From: Microbacterium sp. zg-Y1090
GTDB taxonomy: Bacteria; Actinomycetota; Actinomycetes; Actinomycetales; Microbacteriaceae
Reading direction: 5' to 3'
DNA length: 64,000 nucleotides
Assembly (NCBI RefSeq): GCF_030246945.1
Contig: NZ_CP126742.1
Span: forward strand, 1 to 64,000
Shown here one piece after another: positions 11,136-19,217 of this stretch (position 1 is its first letter; the number at the start of each line of letters is the position of its first letter). The notes under the pieces are model-generated. The model did no database searches. It saw only the letters and a program-made list of their open reading frames with translations, and was not told where the DNA came from. A program made the translations under genes and the position numbers.

Positions 11136-11622
11136 GGGATGCCGGCTCTTCGGCGGAGATGTCGGCCACAGTGGCCCCGTAGGCGGCGATGAGGGCGTCG
11201 GCGTCGACGAACAGGCTGTACCCGGGCGCACCGGCGCCCATCGCGATGCGCGTGCCGACGATGCGCTCGTCGGCATACACGGGCCAGTCCACGGTGCTGC
11301 CGATCGGCACGATGGTGCCGCGTTCATAACCGGTGGCTGCCAGCGCGTCGTCCGCGTCGGGCAGGCGCAGCTTGTTCACGCCCACGACCGCGCGCAGCTT
11401 CGGCCAGGAGATCACCCGGTCCCCGGGGACGAGTGCGAACAGGTAGCTGCCGTCGCTGCGCTTGACCACGAGCGTCTTCACGATGTCGCGTGGTTGCAGC
11501 CCCAGCAGGGCCGCGGCCTCGGCGAGGCTCCGCGCTGCCGGACGCTCCCGGAAAGACACCTCGAGCCCGCGCGCCTGTGCGGCGTCGCGGGCTCGAGAAA
11601 GGGCGTCGGGTTCGACGGTCAC
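11128..11622 (-). CDS. YbaK/EbsC-type aminoacyl-tRNA deacylase
   Basis: A 164-residue protein of the YbaK/ProRS-editing fold, which hydrolyses mischarged aminoacyl-tRNA (Cys-tRNA-Pro or similar) in trans. The family pattern is seen in DIVKTLVVK, the region YLFALVPGDR, and in GTIVPIGS and GTRIAMGAG. The GTG at 11622 overlaps the stop of the upstream gene (GTGA), suggesting coupling. The next in-frame starts further upstream would enter that gene. Substrate specificity is unknown. Confidence 0.85.
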   Translation of the reverse strand: MTVEPDALSRARDAAQARGLEVSFRERPAARSLAEAAALLGLQPRDIVKTLVVKRSDGSYLFALVPGDRVISWPKLRAVVGVNKLRLPDADDALAATGYERGTIVPIGSTVDWPVYADERIVGTRIAMGAGAPGYSLFVDADALIAAYGATVADISAEEPASLN

Positions 11623-12206
11623 GCGTCGGGGGCGCTCAGCGGGTCGTCCGCCACCCACAGCTCGTCGTCGGCGCGCAGCGTCTGCCACGCGGCGTAGATG
11701 ACGCCGGCAGCGGTGGCGGCACCCAGGATGAGGGCGATGACGCTGCCGGCACCCATGCGCTTCTTCGGCTCGGGCGCGACGACGGAGATCTTCTTGGCGA
11801 TCTTCTTCGCGGCGTCCTTTCCGTACTTGTCGGCTTTCTTGGAGTACTTCGCCACATCGGGGGCGGCGAACCCACGGCCGGCGGCCACACGGGCACGCGT
11901 GTCGTTCGCGGCATCCCACACCGACATCGCGGAGCCGACGACGGCGCCCGCGGCCGGGACGACCTTGTCGTTCAGCACCGTGCGGGAGACCTTGGCGGCC
12001 TTCGTGACGTACGGTGCGGCGTAGTGGCTGTAGGTGTCGTTGATGACGGGCATGACCCGCTCACGGTTGTAGTGGCCGAGCTGACGCCCGGCTTCCTTTG
12101 CGACGTTGGCCGCTTCACCGACGAGCACCTGCTGCGTTTCCCACAGCGTGTTGGCCTGCTTCTGGAGCTTGCGGAGTTCCTTCTTGCGCTTGCGGCTGAG
12201 GCTCAC
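11619..12206 (-). CDS. Basic, C-terminally anchored protein of unknown function
   Basis: I do not recognise a family for this 195-residue protein. The first 60 residues are Lys/Arg-rich (SLSRKRKKELRKL) and look helical. The middle is Ala/Lys-rich with the repeated pattern AKKIAKK. One hydrophobic helix lies near residues 155-177 (SVIALILGAATAAGVIY), followed by an acidic tail. This suggests a tail-anchored membrane protein with a cytoplasmic helical domain. I chose GTG 12206 because GGGAGG lies just upstream and the sequence further upstream is not protein-like. It is coupled to the deacylase gene. Confidence 0.7.
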   Translation of the reverse strand: MSLSRKRKKELRKLQKQANTLWETQQVLVGEAANVAKEAGRQLGHYNRERVMPVINDTYSHYAAPYVTKAAKVSRTVLNDKVVPAAGAVVGSAMSVWDAANDTRARVAAGRGFAAPDVAKYSKKADKYGKDAAKKIAKKISVVAPEPKKRMGAGSVIALILGAATAAGVIYAAWQTLRADDELWVADDPLSAPDA

Positions 12207-12306
12207 GAGGTGGCCCTCCCTTATCGCTCGGAGACGTTTCTCCTTATCTTGCCAGACCTGTCCAGGCGCGGGAGGGGTTGCGCATAACTCTGCGAGAATG
12301 TTAGGT

Positions 12307-12864
12307 ATGGCACTCCCCACCGCGGTCGCGACCCTGCACACCAACCACGGCGACATCGTCGTCAATCTCTTCGGAGACCACGCACCCCGCACGGTGCAGA
12401 ACTTCATCGGACTGGCCGACGGCACCGGAGCGTGGACGGACCCCGCCACCGGCAAGCCGGGCGAAGGCCCGCTCTACACCGACGTGATCTTCCACCGCAT
12501 CATCCCCGGCTTCATGATCCAGGGCGGCGACCCGCTCGGTCAGGGCGTCGGCGGCCCCGGCTACACCTTCGACGACGAGATCCACCCCGAGCTGACCTTC
12601 AGCGCGCCGTACCTGCTGGCAATGGCCAACGCCGGACTGCGCCGCAACGCCATCACCGGCAAGGTCGAAGGCACCAACGGGTCGCAGTTCTTCATCACGA
12701 CCGACCCCACCCCGTGGCTCAACGGCAAGCACACCATCTTCGGCGAGGTCGCCGACGACGCCTCGCGCGCGGTCGTCGACGCCATCGCGAAGGTCCCGAC
12801 CGGTGCGGGCGACCGTCCGATCGAGCCCGTCGTGATCTCGTCGATCGACGTCGCCGCCGTCTGA
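12307..12864 (+). CDS. Cytoplasmic cyclophilin-type peptidyl-prolyl isomerase
   Basis: Speeds cis-trans isomerisation of prolyl bonds in protein folding. The 185-residue product has the cyclophilin core: FHRIIPGFMIQGGDP, GTNGSQFFIT and TPWLNGKHTIFGEV, with the catalytic Arg in the first. There is no signal peptide, so it acts in the cytosol. Upstream of the ATG, GAGAAT lies 7 nt before the start and might be a leaderless -10. The rhomboid gene follows 19 nt later in the same direction, the usual actinobacterial arrangement. Confidence 0.95.
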   Translation: MALPTAVATLHTNHGDIVVNLFGDHAPRTVQNFIGLADGTGAWTDPATGKPGEGPLYTDVIFHRIIPGFMIQGGDPLGQGVGGPGYTFDDEIHPELTFSAPYLLAMANAGLRRNAITGKVEGTNGSQFFITTDPTPWLNGKHTIFGEVADDASRAVVDAIAKVPTGAGDRPIEPVVISSIDVAAV

Positions 12865-12883
12865 CGATCGGCTGAGTCCGAGC

Positions 12884-13747
12884 GTGGCCTCCGCGGACTT
12901 CCGCACCAATCCGGAGAACTTCTGCTACCGGCATCCCGATCGGCAGAGCTTCGTGCTGTGCCAGCGGTGCCTGCGCACGATCTGCCCGGAATGCCAGACG
13001 CAGATGCCCGTCGGGGTGATCTGCCCGGAGTGCCTGCGCGATCAGCAGCAGGCCGCGAAGGTCACGCGGATGCCACGGCGTCGCGGGTCGGTGCGCGCGC
13101 GCGCCGCCGACTCGCGGCCCCTGGTGACGTACGCGATCGTCATCGTGACGTCGCTGACCTACCTCGTCACCCTGATCCCCGGGATCGGCAACATCGTCCA
13201 GGGGTACCTGGCCTTCAACAGCGCGTTCCTGTTCCCCGGCATCGGGTTCCAGCCCTGGCGGCTGCTGACGGTCACCCTCGTGCACGCGAGCCTCTGGCAC
13301 GTCGCACTGAACATGCTGGCGCTGTGGGCGCTCGGTCGCAGCCTCGAGCCGCTGCTCGGGCGCGTGCGGTTCCTGGCGCTCTACCTGCTGAGCGCCCTGG
13401 GCGGTTCGGTGCTGGTGTCGCTGCTGGCGCCCGGAACCTGGGTCGTCGGAGCCTCGGGCGCCGTGTGGGGACTGCTCGGGGCCATGTTCGTGATCGGCCG
13501 GCATCTCGGGGTCAACGTCACGGCCATCGCCGTGCTGCTGGGGCTGAACCTGGTGATCACCTTCCTGCCGGGATCGAACATCTCCTGGCAGGCGCACATC
13601 GGCGGCGGGCTGGTCGGAGCCCTGGTGGCGTACATCTTCGCGCGCACGCGGGCGCGTGCACAGCAGCGCACGCAGATGTGGCTGCTCATCGGCGTCGCGG
13701 TCGGGTTGCTCGCGCTGCTCGTCGTGCCGGTTCTCGTCTACGGGTGA
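12884..13747 (+). CDS. Rhomboid intramembrane serine protease with N-terminal zinc finger
   Basis: A 287-residue rhomboid protease that cuts substrates within the membrane. The first 50 residues hold eight possible zinc ligands: Cys14, His17, Cys26, Cys29, Cys34, Cys37, Cys47 and Cys50, like a B-box finger. About six membrane helices follow. The nucleophile is Ser191 in GASGAVWG, and the partner is His238 in AHIGGG; HASLWHVALNM is the first helix-loop motif. The start is GTG. A DnaA box and palindromes begin 3 nt after its stop. Substrates are unknown. Confidence 0.93.
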   Translation: MASADFRTNPENFCYRHPDRQSFVLCQRCLRTICPECQTQMPVGVICPECLRDQQQAAKVTRMPRRRGSVRARAADSRPLVTYAIVIVTSLTYLVTLIPGIGNIVQGYLAFNSAFLFPGIGFQPWRLLTVTLVHASLWHVALNMLALWALGRSLEPLLGRVRFLALYLLSALGGSVLVSLLAPGTWVVGASGAVWGLLGAMFVIGRHLGVNVTAIAVLLGLNLVITFLPGSNISWQAHIGGGLVGALVAYIFARTRARAQQRTQMWLLIGVAVGLLALLVVPVLVYG

Positions 13748-13750
13748 AAG

Positions 13751-13802
13751 TTATCCACAGATTCATCCCCAGCCTGGGGATGAATCACACCGGTGTAATT
13801 CA
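13751..13802. promoter_or_regulatory. DnaA box followed by two overlapping palindromes
   Basis: A perfect DnaA box TTATCCACA (13751-13759) is followed by a 25-bp palindrome, arms ATTCATCCCCAG and CTGGGGATGAAT around one base (13761-13785). This shares its last five bases with a second palindrome centred on ACACCGGTGT (13781-13802, one mismatched pair). It lies between the convergent rhomboid and crgA genes. It may be a two-way terminator or a DnaA-titration or replication-control site. Confidence 0.7.
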
Positions 13803-13832
13803 CAGGTGGGGAAGACGGTGTGGAGGGATCGC

Positions 13833-14069
13833 TCAGCGCCAGCGGGTCGTCATCAGAAAGCCCACGAAGGCGATGCCGAAACCGATGACCAGATTCCACG
13901 AGCCGAGTCCCGGGATGGGCAACTGCGAGCTGCTCAAGTAGAAGACGAGCACCCAGACGAGACCGATGAGCATGAGCCCGAACATGATCGGCTTGAACCA
14001 CACGGGGTTGGGGGCGGTGCCCTCAGGGCGCTCGGAAACCGGGTCGTCGCGCTTGTCGCTAGGTGCCAT
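13833..14069 (-). CDS. crgA: Cell division protein CrgA
   Basis: CrgA is a small actinobacterial membrane protein that helps recruit peptidoglycan synthesis proteins to the division site. The 78-residue product has two hydrophobic helices (about 25-45 and 57-74) and the family pattern NPVWFKPIMFG with a C-terminal GFLMTTRWR. It lies beside the sortase, pabA and the kinase operon, its usual place. I chose the ATG at 14069; an ATG at 14099 would add ten residues. TAAACT lies 7 nt before 14069, consistent with a leaderless transcript. Confidence 0.95.
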   Translation of the reverse strand: MAPSDKRDDPVSERPEGTAPNPVWFKPIMFGLMLIGLVWVLVFYLSSSQLPIPGLGSWNLVIGFGIAFVGFLMTTRWR

Positions 14070-14076
14070 GGCCGTA

Positions 14077-14082
14077 AGTTTA
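14077..14082 (-). promoter_or_regulatory. -10 of a leaderless crgA promoter
   Basis: TAAACT on the minus strand, 7 nt before the crgA ATG. It supports the start chosen at 14069. Confidence 0.5.
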
Positions 14083-14111
14083 GCCTTGTGCGCACTCATA
14101 GCATGTCTCGT

Positions 14112-14117
14112 TAGGAT
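14112..14117 (+). promoter_or_regulatory. -10 of a leaderless sortase promoter
   Basis: TAGGAT, then six bases, then the GTG at 14124. No ribosome site fits. Confidence 0.55.
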
Positions 14118-14123
14118 CCTCCG

Positions 14124-14885
14124 GTGACATCGATACCCCCAACCCTCGGCATGCGCACGCGCAGTGCGGCGCCGTCGCGCCGGCCGTCGGCATGGGGAGT
14201 GCTCGGCGAAGTCCTCATCACCTTCGGTGTCATCGTGCTGTTGTACGTGGCCTGGCAGATGTGGATCGGGGACGCGATCATCAGCACCCAGCGCCAGGCC
14301 GAGGCGCGTGAGGTCACCGAGCAGTGGGCCAGCGCACCCGTCGATCCCGTGCCGGATGCCGCGGAGCCGGCAGCCGAGCCCATCGTGGCCGAGCCGGTCG
14401 GCGAAGGCGAGGTCTTCGCGACGCTGCACATCCCGCGCTTCGGCGACGACTGGATCTTCCCCATCGCCGAAGGTGTGAGCAAGACGCAGGTGCTCGACCC
14501 CATCGGCGTCGGGCACTATCCGGGCACGCCCATGCCCGGGGCGATGGGCAACGTCGCCCTCGCCGCCCACCGCTACACGCATGGCGCGCCGTTCGAGAAC
14601 GTGCCGTCGCTGCAGGTGGGAGATGCCATCGTCCTCGAGACCGCCGACGGCTGGTACACGTACCGGTACCGCAACATGGAGTACGTGCGTCCCGACGAGG
14701 TCTCCGTGCTCGCGCCGGTGCCGCAGAACCCTGGCGCGGCCGCCGACGGGCGCTACCTCACCCTCACCACCTGCAGCCCGATGTGGTCCACCCAGGAGCG
14801 CATCGCCGCCTACGCCGTGTTCGAATCGTTCACCCCTCGCGCCGCGGGCGAACCCGACGCGCTGACCTCGGCCGAAGGAGCCTGA
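14124..14885 (+). CDS. Class E sortase
   Basis: Sortases attach secreted proteins to peptidoglycan or to each other. This 253-residue protein has one N-terminal membrane helix (about 28-48), an Ala/Glu/Pro-rich stalk, and a class E sortase domain from about residue 95. Catalytic residues are His149 (AAHRYTHG), Cys217 (TLTTCSP) and Arg226 (ERIAAYA). Class E enzymes are expected to recognise an LAXTG-like signal. No sortase substrate is seen in the window. It overlaps the next gene by one base. Confidence 0.93.
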   Translation: MTSIPPTLGMRTRSAAPSRRPSAWGVLGEVLITFGVIVLLYVAWQMWIGDAIISTQRQAEAREVTEQWASAPVDPVPDAAEPAAEPIVAEPVGEGEVFATLHIPRFGDDWIFPIAEGVSKTQVLDPIGVGHYPGTPMPGAMGNVALAAHRYTHGAPFENVPSLQVGDAIVLETADGWYTYRYRNMEYVRPDEVSVLAPVPQNPGAAADGRYLTLTTCSPMWSTQERIAAYAVFESFTPRAAGEPDALTSAEGA

Positions 14886-15040
14886 TGTACGCAGCACTGT
14901 GGCGGGCACTGCCCGGTCCGTGGTGGATCCGCACCATCATCCTGCTGCTTCTCGCAGCCGGCATCCTCTACGGGCTCTTCTTCTACGTCTTCCCCTGGGT
15001 GGGGGCGCTCCTCAACTCCGAGGACGTCGTCGTCGGATGA
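14885..15040 (+). CDS. 51-residue membrane protein between sortase and pabA
   Basis: A small protein with one strong hydrophobic helix (about residues 17-38, TIILLLLAAGILYGLFFY) and a short acidic tail. The start overlaps the sortase stop and its own stop overlaps the pabA start, so all three are probably translated from one message. The N-terminal WRALPGPWWIR pattern recurs in small proteins at this position in actinobacteria. Function is unknown. It could modulate the sortase or division proteins. Confidence 0.8.
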   Translation: MYAALWRALPGPWWIRTIILLLLAAGILYGLFFYVFPWVGALLNSEDVVVG

Positions 15041-15678
15041 TGCGAGGCCGGGTGCTCGTGGTCGACAACCATGACAGCTTCGTGCACACCCTCGTGGGCT
15101 ACCTCGACGAACTGGGGGCCATGGCATCCCTCGTCGAGGCCGACGCGATCGATGACGCCGACGCGACACTGGCGGGGTTCGACGGCGTGATGATCTCACC
15201 CGGGCCGGGCACGCCCGCGCGCGCGGGGGCGTCGATCGCGGTCGTGCACGCCGCCGCCGCGACAGGATTGCCGCTGCTGGGCGTGTGCCTCGGGCACCAA
15301 GCCCTCGCCGAGGCGTTCGGGGCGAGCGTCGCCACGGCGCCCGAGTTGATGCACGGCATGACGAGCCGTGTGCACCACGACGGCAGCGCGCTGTACGCCG
15401 GGCTTCCGGACCCGTTCACCGCCGGGAGATACCATTCCCTCGCCGTCGTGCCCGAGACGCTGACCCCCGAACTGGTCGTCACCAGCCGCACCCCGGAGGG
15501 CGTGGTGATGGGCCTGTCGCATCGCTCGCTGCCGCTCCAGGGTGTGCAGTTCCACCCGGAGAGCGTGCTGACCGAGGGCGGCTACCGGCTGCTGGGCAAC
15601 TGGCTTGAGCTCGTCGGCGTGACGGATGCCGCGCGGCGCGGCGCCGGTCTGCACCCCCACCGCGGAGCGGTCGTCTAG
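15037..15678 (+). CDS. pabA: Glutamine amidotransferase (PabA/TrpG type)
   Basis: A class I glutaminase of 213 residues that supplies ammonia for aminodeoxychorismate (folate) or anthranilate (tryptophan) synthesis. The catalytic triad is complete: Cys84 in GVCLGHQ, and His173 and Glu175 in QFHPES. Location next to crgA and pknB is where the PabA-like copy sits in mycobacteria and relatives, so folate use is more likely than tryptophan, but sequence alone does not settle this. Starts at 15037 and 15040 (ATGATG) are both possible. The 3' end overlaps pknB by 3 bp on CTAG. Confidence 0.88.
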   Translation: MMRGRVLVVDNHDSFVHTLVGYLDELGAMASLVEADAIDDADATLAGFDGVMISPGPGTPARAGASIAVVHAAAATGLPLLGVCLGHQALAEAFGASVATAPELMHGMTSRVHHDGSALYAGLPDPFTAGRYHSLAVVPETLTPELVVTSRTPEGVVMGLSHRSLPLQGVQFHPESVLTEGGYRLLGNWLELVGVTDAARRGAGLHPHRGAVV

Positions 15679-17384
15679 GACCCGGAGCAGTAGACGAGCG
15701 TGACGGTGGAGTGGATCGGCACGTCACCGGGGGCGAGCGACTGCGAGAGCACGACGGGACCACCCGGAGCAGCCGGGCACTCCGGGTTCTCCTCGGTCAG
15801 CACCGTCAGCTGCTTGTCGTCCGCCTCGAGCTCGCGCGTGGCGGCCTCGACGGTGTAACCGGCGACATCGATCAGCGTGACCTGGCCGGTCGCCACCTCC
15901 AGGTTGACGGCGGTGCCCTCGGGGACCTCGGCGCCCTCCTCCTGCGACGCCGACAGCACCGTGCCCGCGGCAGCGGCGGGATCGTTGCGCATGGTGGCGC
16001 TGCCCAGTCGCAGTCCGGCCGATCTGAGCGCCTCATCGGCTGCCGCGCGGTTGAGGCCGACCAGGCGGGGCACGGCCGTCGTCTCCACCCCGGTCGAGAC
16101 GAAGACGTCGATCTTCTCGCCGATGGCGACGGATGTCCCCGACGCGGGGGAGACGCGGATGACGTTGCCCGCGGCCACCGTGTCGCTCGGCTCCTCCAGG
16201 CGAGTCGGCTCGAGGTCCTCGTCGAGCAGCAGCTGCTCCGCGCGCTCGTAGGCCATGTCCGTCACATTCGGCACGATGCGCGCGTTGCTCGGCACTCCGG
16301 TGCCGGGCTGGATGCTGACCACCCAGAACACCAGCGATGCCAGCAGCGCGATCAGCAGCACCACGCCGGCCCAGATCCATGCGGCGGGCGGGCCCGACTG
16401 CGTGCGCGTCATCGTGGTGTCGGTGGTCAGCTGGCGCAGCGAACGCGCGGTGTCCTGGGCCTGCCGGGGGTCGGGGCCGTAGAGCTGCGACGTCAGCGCG
16501 CCGACCTGGCGCTTCGAGGGCGTGCGGCCGTCGACGGCGCTGTCCAGCGCCTCACGGAACGCGGCGGCATCCTGGAATCGCTGGAAGGGATCCTTGGCGA
16601 GGGCCCGCAGCACGACGGCGTCGAGGGCTCGCGGCACCGTGGGGTTGACCTCGCTGGGCGGGACGGGCGTCTCGCTGACGTGCTGGTAGGCCACAGCGAC
16701 CGGGCTCTCCCCGCGGAAGGGCTGCCGGCCGGTGAGCAGCTCGTACAGCACGACGCCGGTGGAGTACACGTCGGCCCGCGCATCGACCGGCTCGCCCTTG
16801 GCCTGCTCGGGGGAGAAGTACGCGGCGGTGCCGAGGATGGCGGTGGTGTCGGCCACCGTGGACGATGAGTCGGACACTGCGCGCGCGATGCCGAAGTCCA
16901 TCACCTTCACCTGGCCGGAGTCGGTGACCATGACGTTGCCGGGCTTGATGTCGCGGTGCACGACACCGGCACGATGGGAGTACTCCAGCGCTTCGAGGAT
17001 GCCGTCGACGTACCGCACGGCGGTGTCGGCTGCCAGCGGGCCCGCCGCGACGAGGTCTTTGAGCAGCTCGCCGTCGACCAGCTCCATCACGATGTACGGC
17101 ACCGGGTGCACGGAGCCGTCGGGGTCGGTCTCCGCATCCTCGCCCGCGTCGTAGACGCGCACGATCGTGGGATTCGACATGCGCGATGCCGCCTGCGCCT
17201 CGAGGCGGAAACGCGTGCGGAACGCACTGTCCTCGGCGAGATCGCGCTTGAGGATCTTGATCGCCACCGGCCTGCCGAGGGTGAGGTCGTAGCCGCGGTA
17301 CACCCGAGCCATCCCGCCGCGCCCGATGGGCTCATCGACGCGGTATCGTCCCGAAAGAACGCGCGGCTCAGCCGACACGGTCAC
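15675..17384 (-). CDS. pknB: PASTA-domain Ser/Thr protein kinase PknB
   Basis: A transmembrane kinase that senses cell-wall fragments and phosphorylates division and wall-synthesis proteins. The 569-residue product has an N-terminal kinase domain with glycine loop GRGGMARVY, Lys43, HRDIKPGN (Asp145) and DFG (163-165). A membrane helix lies near 335-358. About three to four PASTA repeats fill the outside part (for example IVPNVTDMAYERAEQLL and VPRLVGLNRAAADEAL). The start could be GTG 17384 or GTG 17378, the latter better placed after AAGGGG. It is the last gene of the fhaA-pknB operon. Confidence 0.96.
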   Translation of the reverse strand: MTVSAEPRVLSGRYRVDEPIGRGGMARVYRGYDLTLGRPVAIKILKRDLAEDSAFRTRFRLEAQAASRMSNPTIVRVYDAGEDAETDPDGSVHPVPYIVMELVDGELLKDLVAAGPLAADTAVRYVDGILEALEYSHRAGVVHRDIKPGNVMVTDSGQVKVMDFGIARAVSDSSSTVADTTAILGTAAYFSPEQAKGEPVDARADVYSTGVVLYELLTGRQPFRGESPVAVAYQHVSETPVPPSEVNPTVPRALDAVVLRALAKDPFQRFQDAAAFREALDSAVDGRTPSKRQVGALTSQLYGPDPRQAQDTARSLRQLTTDTTMTRTQSGPPAAWIWAGVVLLIALLASLVFWVVSIQPGTGVPSNARIVPNVTDMAYERAEQLLLDEDLEPTRLEEPSDTVAAGNVIRVSPASGTSVAIGEKIDVFVSTGVETTAVPRLVGLNRAAADEALRSAGLRLGSATMRNDPAAAAGTVLSASQEEGAEVPEGTAVNLEVATGQVTLIDVAGYTVEAATRELEADDKQLTVLTEENPECPAAPGGPVVLSQSLAPGDVPIHSTVTLVYCSGS

Positions 17385-17413
17385 CCCCTTGCTCGAACAA
17401 CCAGCCTAGTCGG

Positions 17414-17442
17414 TGTGCTCCGCTCGACCTGAGCGGAGCACA
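17414..17442 (-). promoter_or_regulatory. Intercistronic hairpin between pknA and pknB
   Basis: Perfect 12-bp stem TGTGCTCCGCTC / GAGCGGAGCACA with a 5-nt loop in the 63-nt gap. It is the strongest structure inside the operon and could reduce or separately set PknB output, or stabilise the upstream message. Confidence 0.6.
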
Positions 17443-17447
17443 GCCGA

Positions 17448-19217
17448 TCACGGCCCGTCGTTCTGCGCGCCCTCGGTCGGCTCGGGCGTCGGAGCCGGCT
17501 CAGGCTCAGGCGGTGCGGTGATGAGCGCCGCGGCCTCGCCGGAGGCGCCGGTCGTGCGCTCACCGGCGCTGCCGCCGCTGCAGGTCACGGTGTAGGTGAC
17601 GATGACCGATTGCCCGGCCGCTCCGGTGATCTGCAGCGGCGCGGAGCGCTCGCTGCTGCCGAAGGCCGAGGACGACTGCCCGTTGGGGAAGACGCCGTTG
17701 GTCGCGGTGAGGTTGTACGAGCTGACGCTGCCCTGACCGGACGGGCAGGAGTACCCGGGCCAGGTCACCTGCACGGTCGTGCCGGTCTCCACCGGGCTCG
17801 ACAGCGTGGGTGCGCCGGGGTTCTCCAGGGCGACCTGGCCGCCGTAGTAGATGAGCTGCACGACCGTGCCCAGCGGCAGGTTGCCGGTGGTGGGGACGCG
17901 GTAGATCAGGCCCTGGCTCGCCTCGTTGGGGGCGGGGTCGCCCTCCACGCAGTCCGCTCCGAGGCCGAGTTCCTGCAGCACGGCAGAGGCCTGTTCGCAG
18001 GTGAGTCCCTCGAGGTCACCGGCGCTCACGGCGACGGTCTCGGGGGTCGACGGTGTCGCTGACGGGCTCGGCGCGCGGCTCGGGGTGGACGAGTTCGTCG
18101 GCGAAGGGGTCGGCTCGGGCTGCTGGTTGGACAGCAGTGCCCACACGGTGCCGCCCAGCACGAGCAGCAGCAGCACGATCAGGCCGATCAGCGGCCAGGT
18201 CCAGCGGTTGCGCTTGGGCTTGGGCTTGTCCGTCACGCCCTCGACAGCCGCGTCGTCGCCGGTGGCCGCCATCGTGGCGGTCGCCGGCAGCAGCCGCGTG
18301 GCATCCTGCGTGCTCAGCCCGGGGGTGAGCAGCTGGGTGACCTCGTCGACGGCGACGCCCCCGGCGATGGCCGGCACGGCAGCGACGGCGGCAGTGAGGT
18401 CGCCGCGCCGCAGCGCGGTGGCGGCGCGGGCGACGGCCGACGCCGTGGCGGGCCGGTCGTCGGGCTTCTTGGCGATCATCGCCATCACGAGGTTCTGCAC
18501 CGGCAGCGGCACCGACTCGGGAAGGGGCGGTGCCTGCTCGTTGATCTGCGCCATCGCGATGGCGACCTGCGACTCACCCGTGAACGGGCGCTTGCCCGCC
18601 AGGCACTCGTACGCGACGATGCCGAGCGAGTAGATGTCGGTGGCGGGGGATGCCGGGTGACCCGATGCCTGCTCGGGGGAGAGGTACTGCACCGTGCCCA
18701 TGACCTGACCGGTGGCGGTCAAGGGCACCTGGTCGGCGATGCGCGCGATGCCGAAGTCGGTGATCTTGACGCGGCCATCAGGGGTGATCAGCAGGTTTCC
18801 GGGCTTGATGTCGCGGTGCACGAGGCCGGCCGCGTGGGCGGCCTGCAGAGCGAGCGACGTCTGAGCGACGATGTCGAGCGTCTTGTCGGGCGAGAGCGAT
18901 CCCTCGCGCTCGAGGATCGTCGACAGAGCCTCGCCGGGGACGAGCTCCATCACGAGGAAGGCGCTGCCGTTCTCCTCGCCGTAGTCGAACACGCTGGCGA
19001 TGCCCTCGTGGTTGACGAGTGCGGCGTGACGGGCCTCGGCGCGGAAGCGCTCGAGGAACCCGGGGTCGCCCATGTACTCGTCTTTGAGGATCTTGATGGC
19101 GACGGTGCGGCCGATGACGTGGTCGGTCGCCTCCCACACCTCGCCCATGCCGCCGATCGCGATCCGCGAGTCCAGCTCGTATCGGCCGCCGAAGGTCACT
19201 CCCTGCGTCGGTCTCAT
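17448..19217 (-). CDS. pknA: Ser/Thr protein kinase PknA
   Basis: A 589-residue membrane kinase, partner of PknB in control of growth and cell shape. The kinase domain has the glycine loop AIGGMGEVWEA, Lys42, HRDIKPGN (Asp136) and DFGIAR. A membrane helix lies near 358-380 (PLIGLIVLLLLVLGGT). Then comes a Ser/Thr/Pro-rich linker, one PASTA-like module (LTCEQASAVLQELGL to VVQLIYYGG) with a cysteine pair, and a further domain with two more cysteines, unlike M. tuberculosis PknA, which lacks PASTA modules. The ATG overlaps the pbpA stop (ATGA). Confidence 0.94.
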   Translation of the reverse strand: MRPTQGVTFGGRYELDSRIAIGGMGEVWEATDHVIGRTVAIKILKDEYMGDPGFLERFRAEARHAALVNHEGIASVFDYGEENGSAFLVMELVPGEALSTILEREGSLSPDKTLDIVAQTSLALQAAHAAGLVHRDIKPGNLLITPDGRVKITDFGIARIADQVPLTATGQVMGTVQYLSPEQASGHPASPATDIYSLGIVAYECLAGKRPFTGESQVAIAMAQINEQAPPLPESVPLPVQNLVMAMIAKKPDDRPATASAVARAATALRRGDLTAAVAAVPAIAGGVAVDEVTQLLTPGLSTQDATRLLPATATMAATGDDAAVEGVTDKPKPKRNRWTWPLIGLIVLLLLVLGGTVWALLSNQQPEPTPSPTNSSTPSRAPSPSATPSTPETVAVSAGDLEGLTCEQASAVLQELGLGADCVEGDPAPNEASQGLIYRVPTTGNLPLGTVVQLIYYGGQVALENPGAPTLSSPVETGTTVQVTWPGYSCPSGQGSVSSYNLTATNGVFPNGQSSSAFGSSERSAPLQITGAAGQSVIVTYTVTCSGGSAGERTTGASGEAAALITAPPEPEPAPTPEPTEGAQNDGP

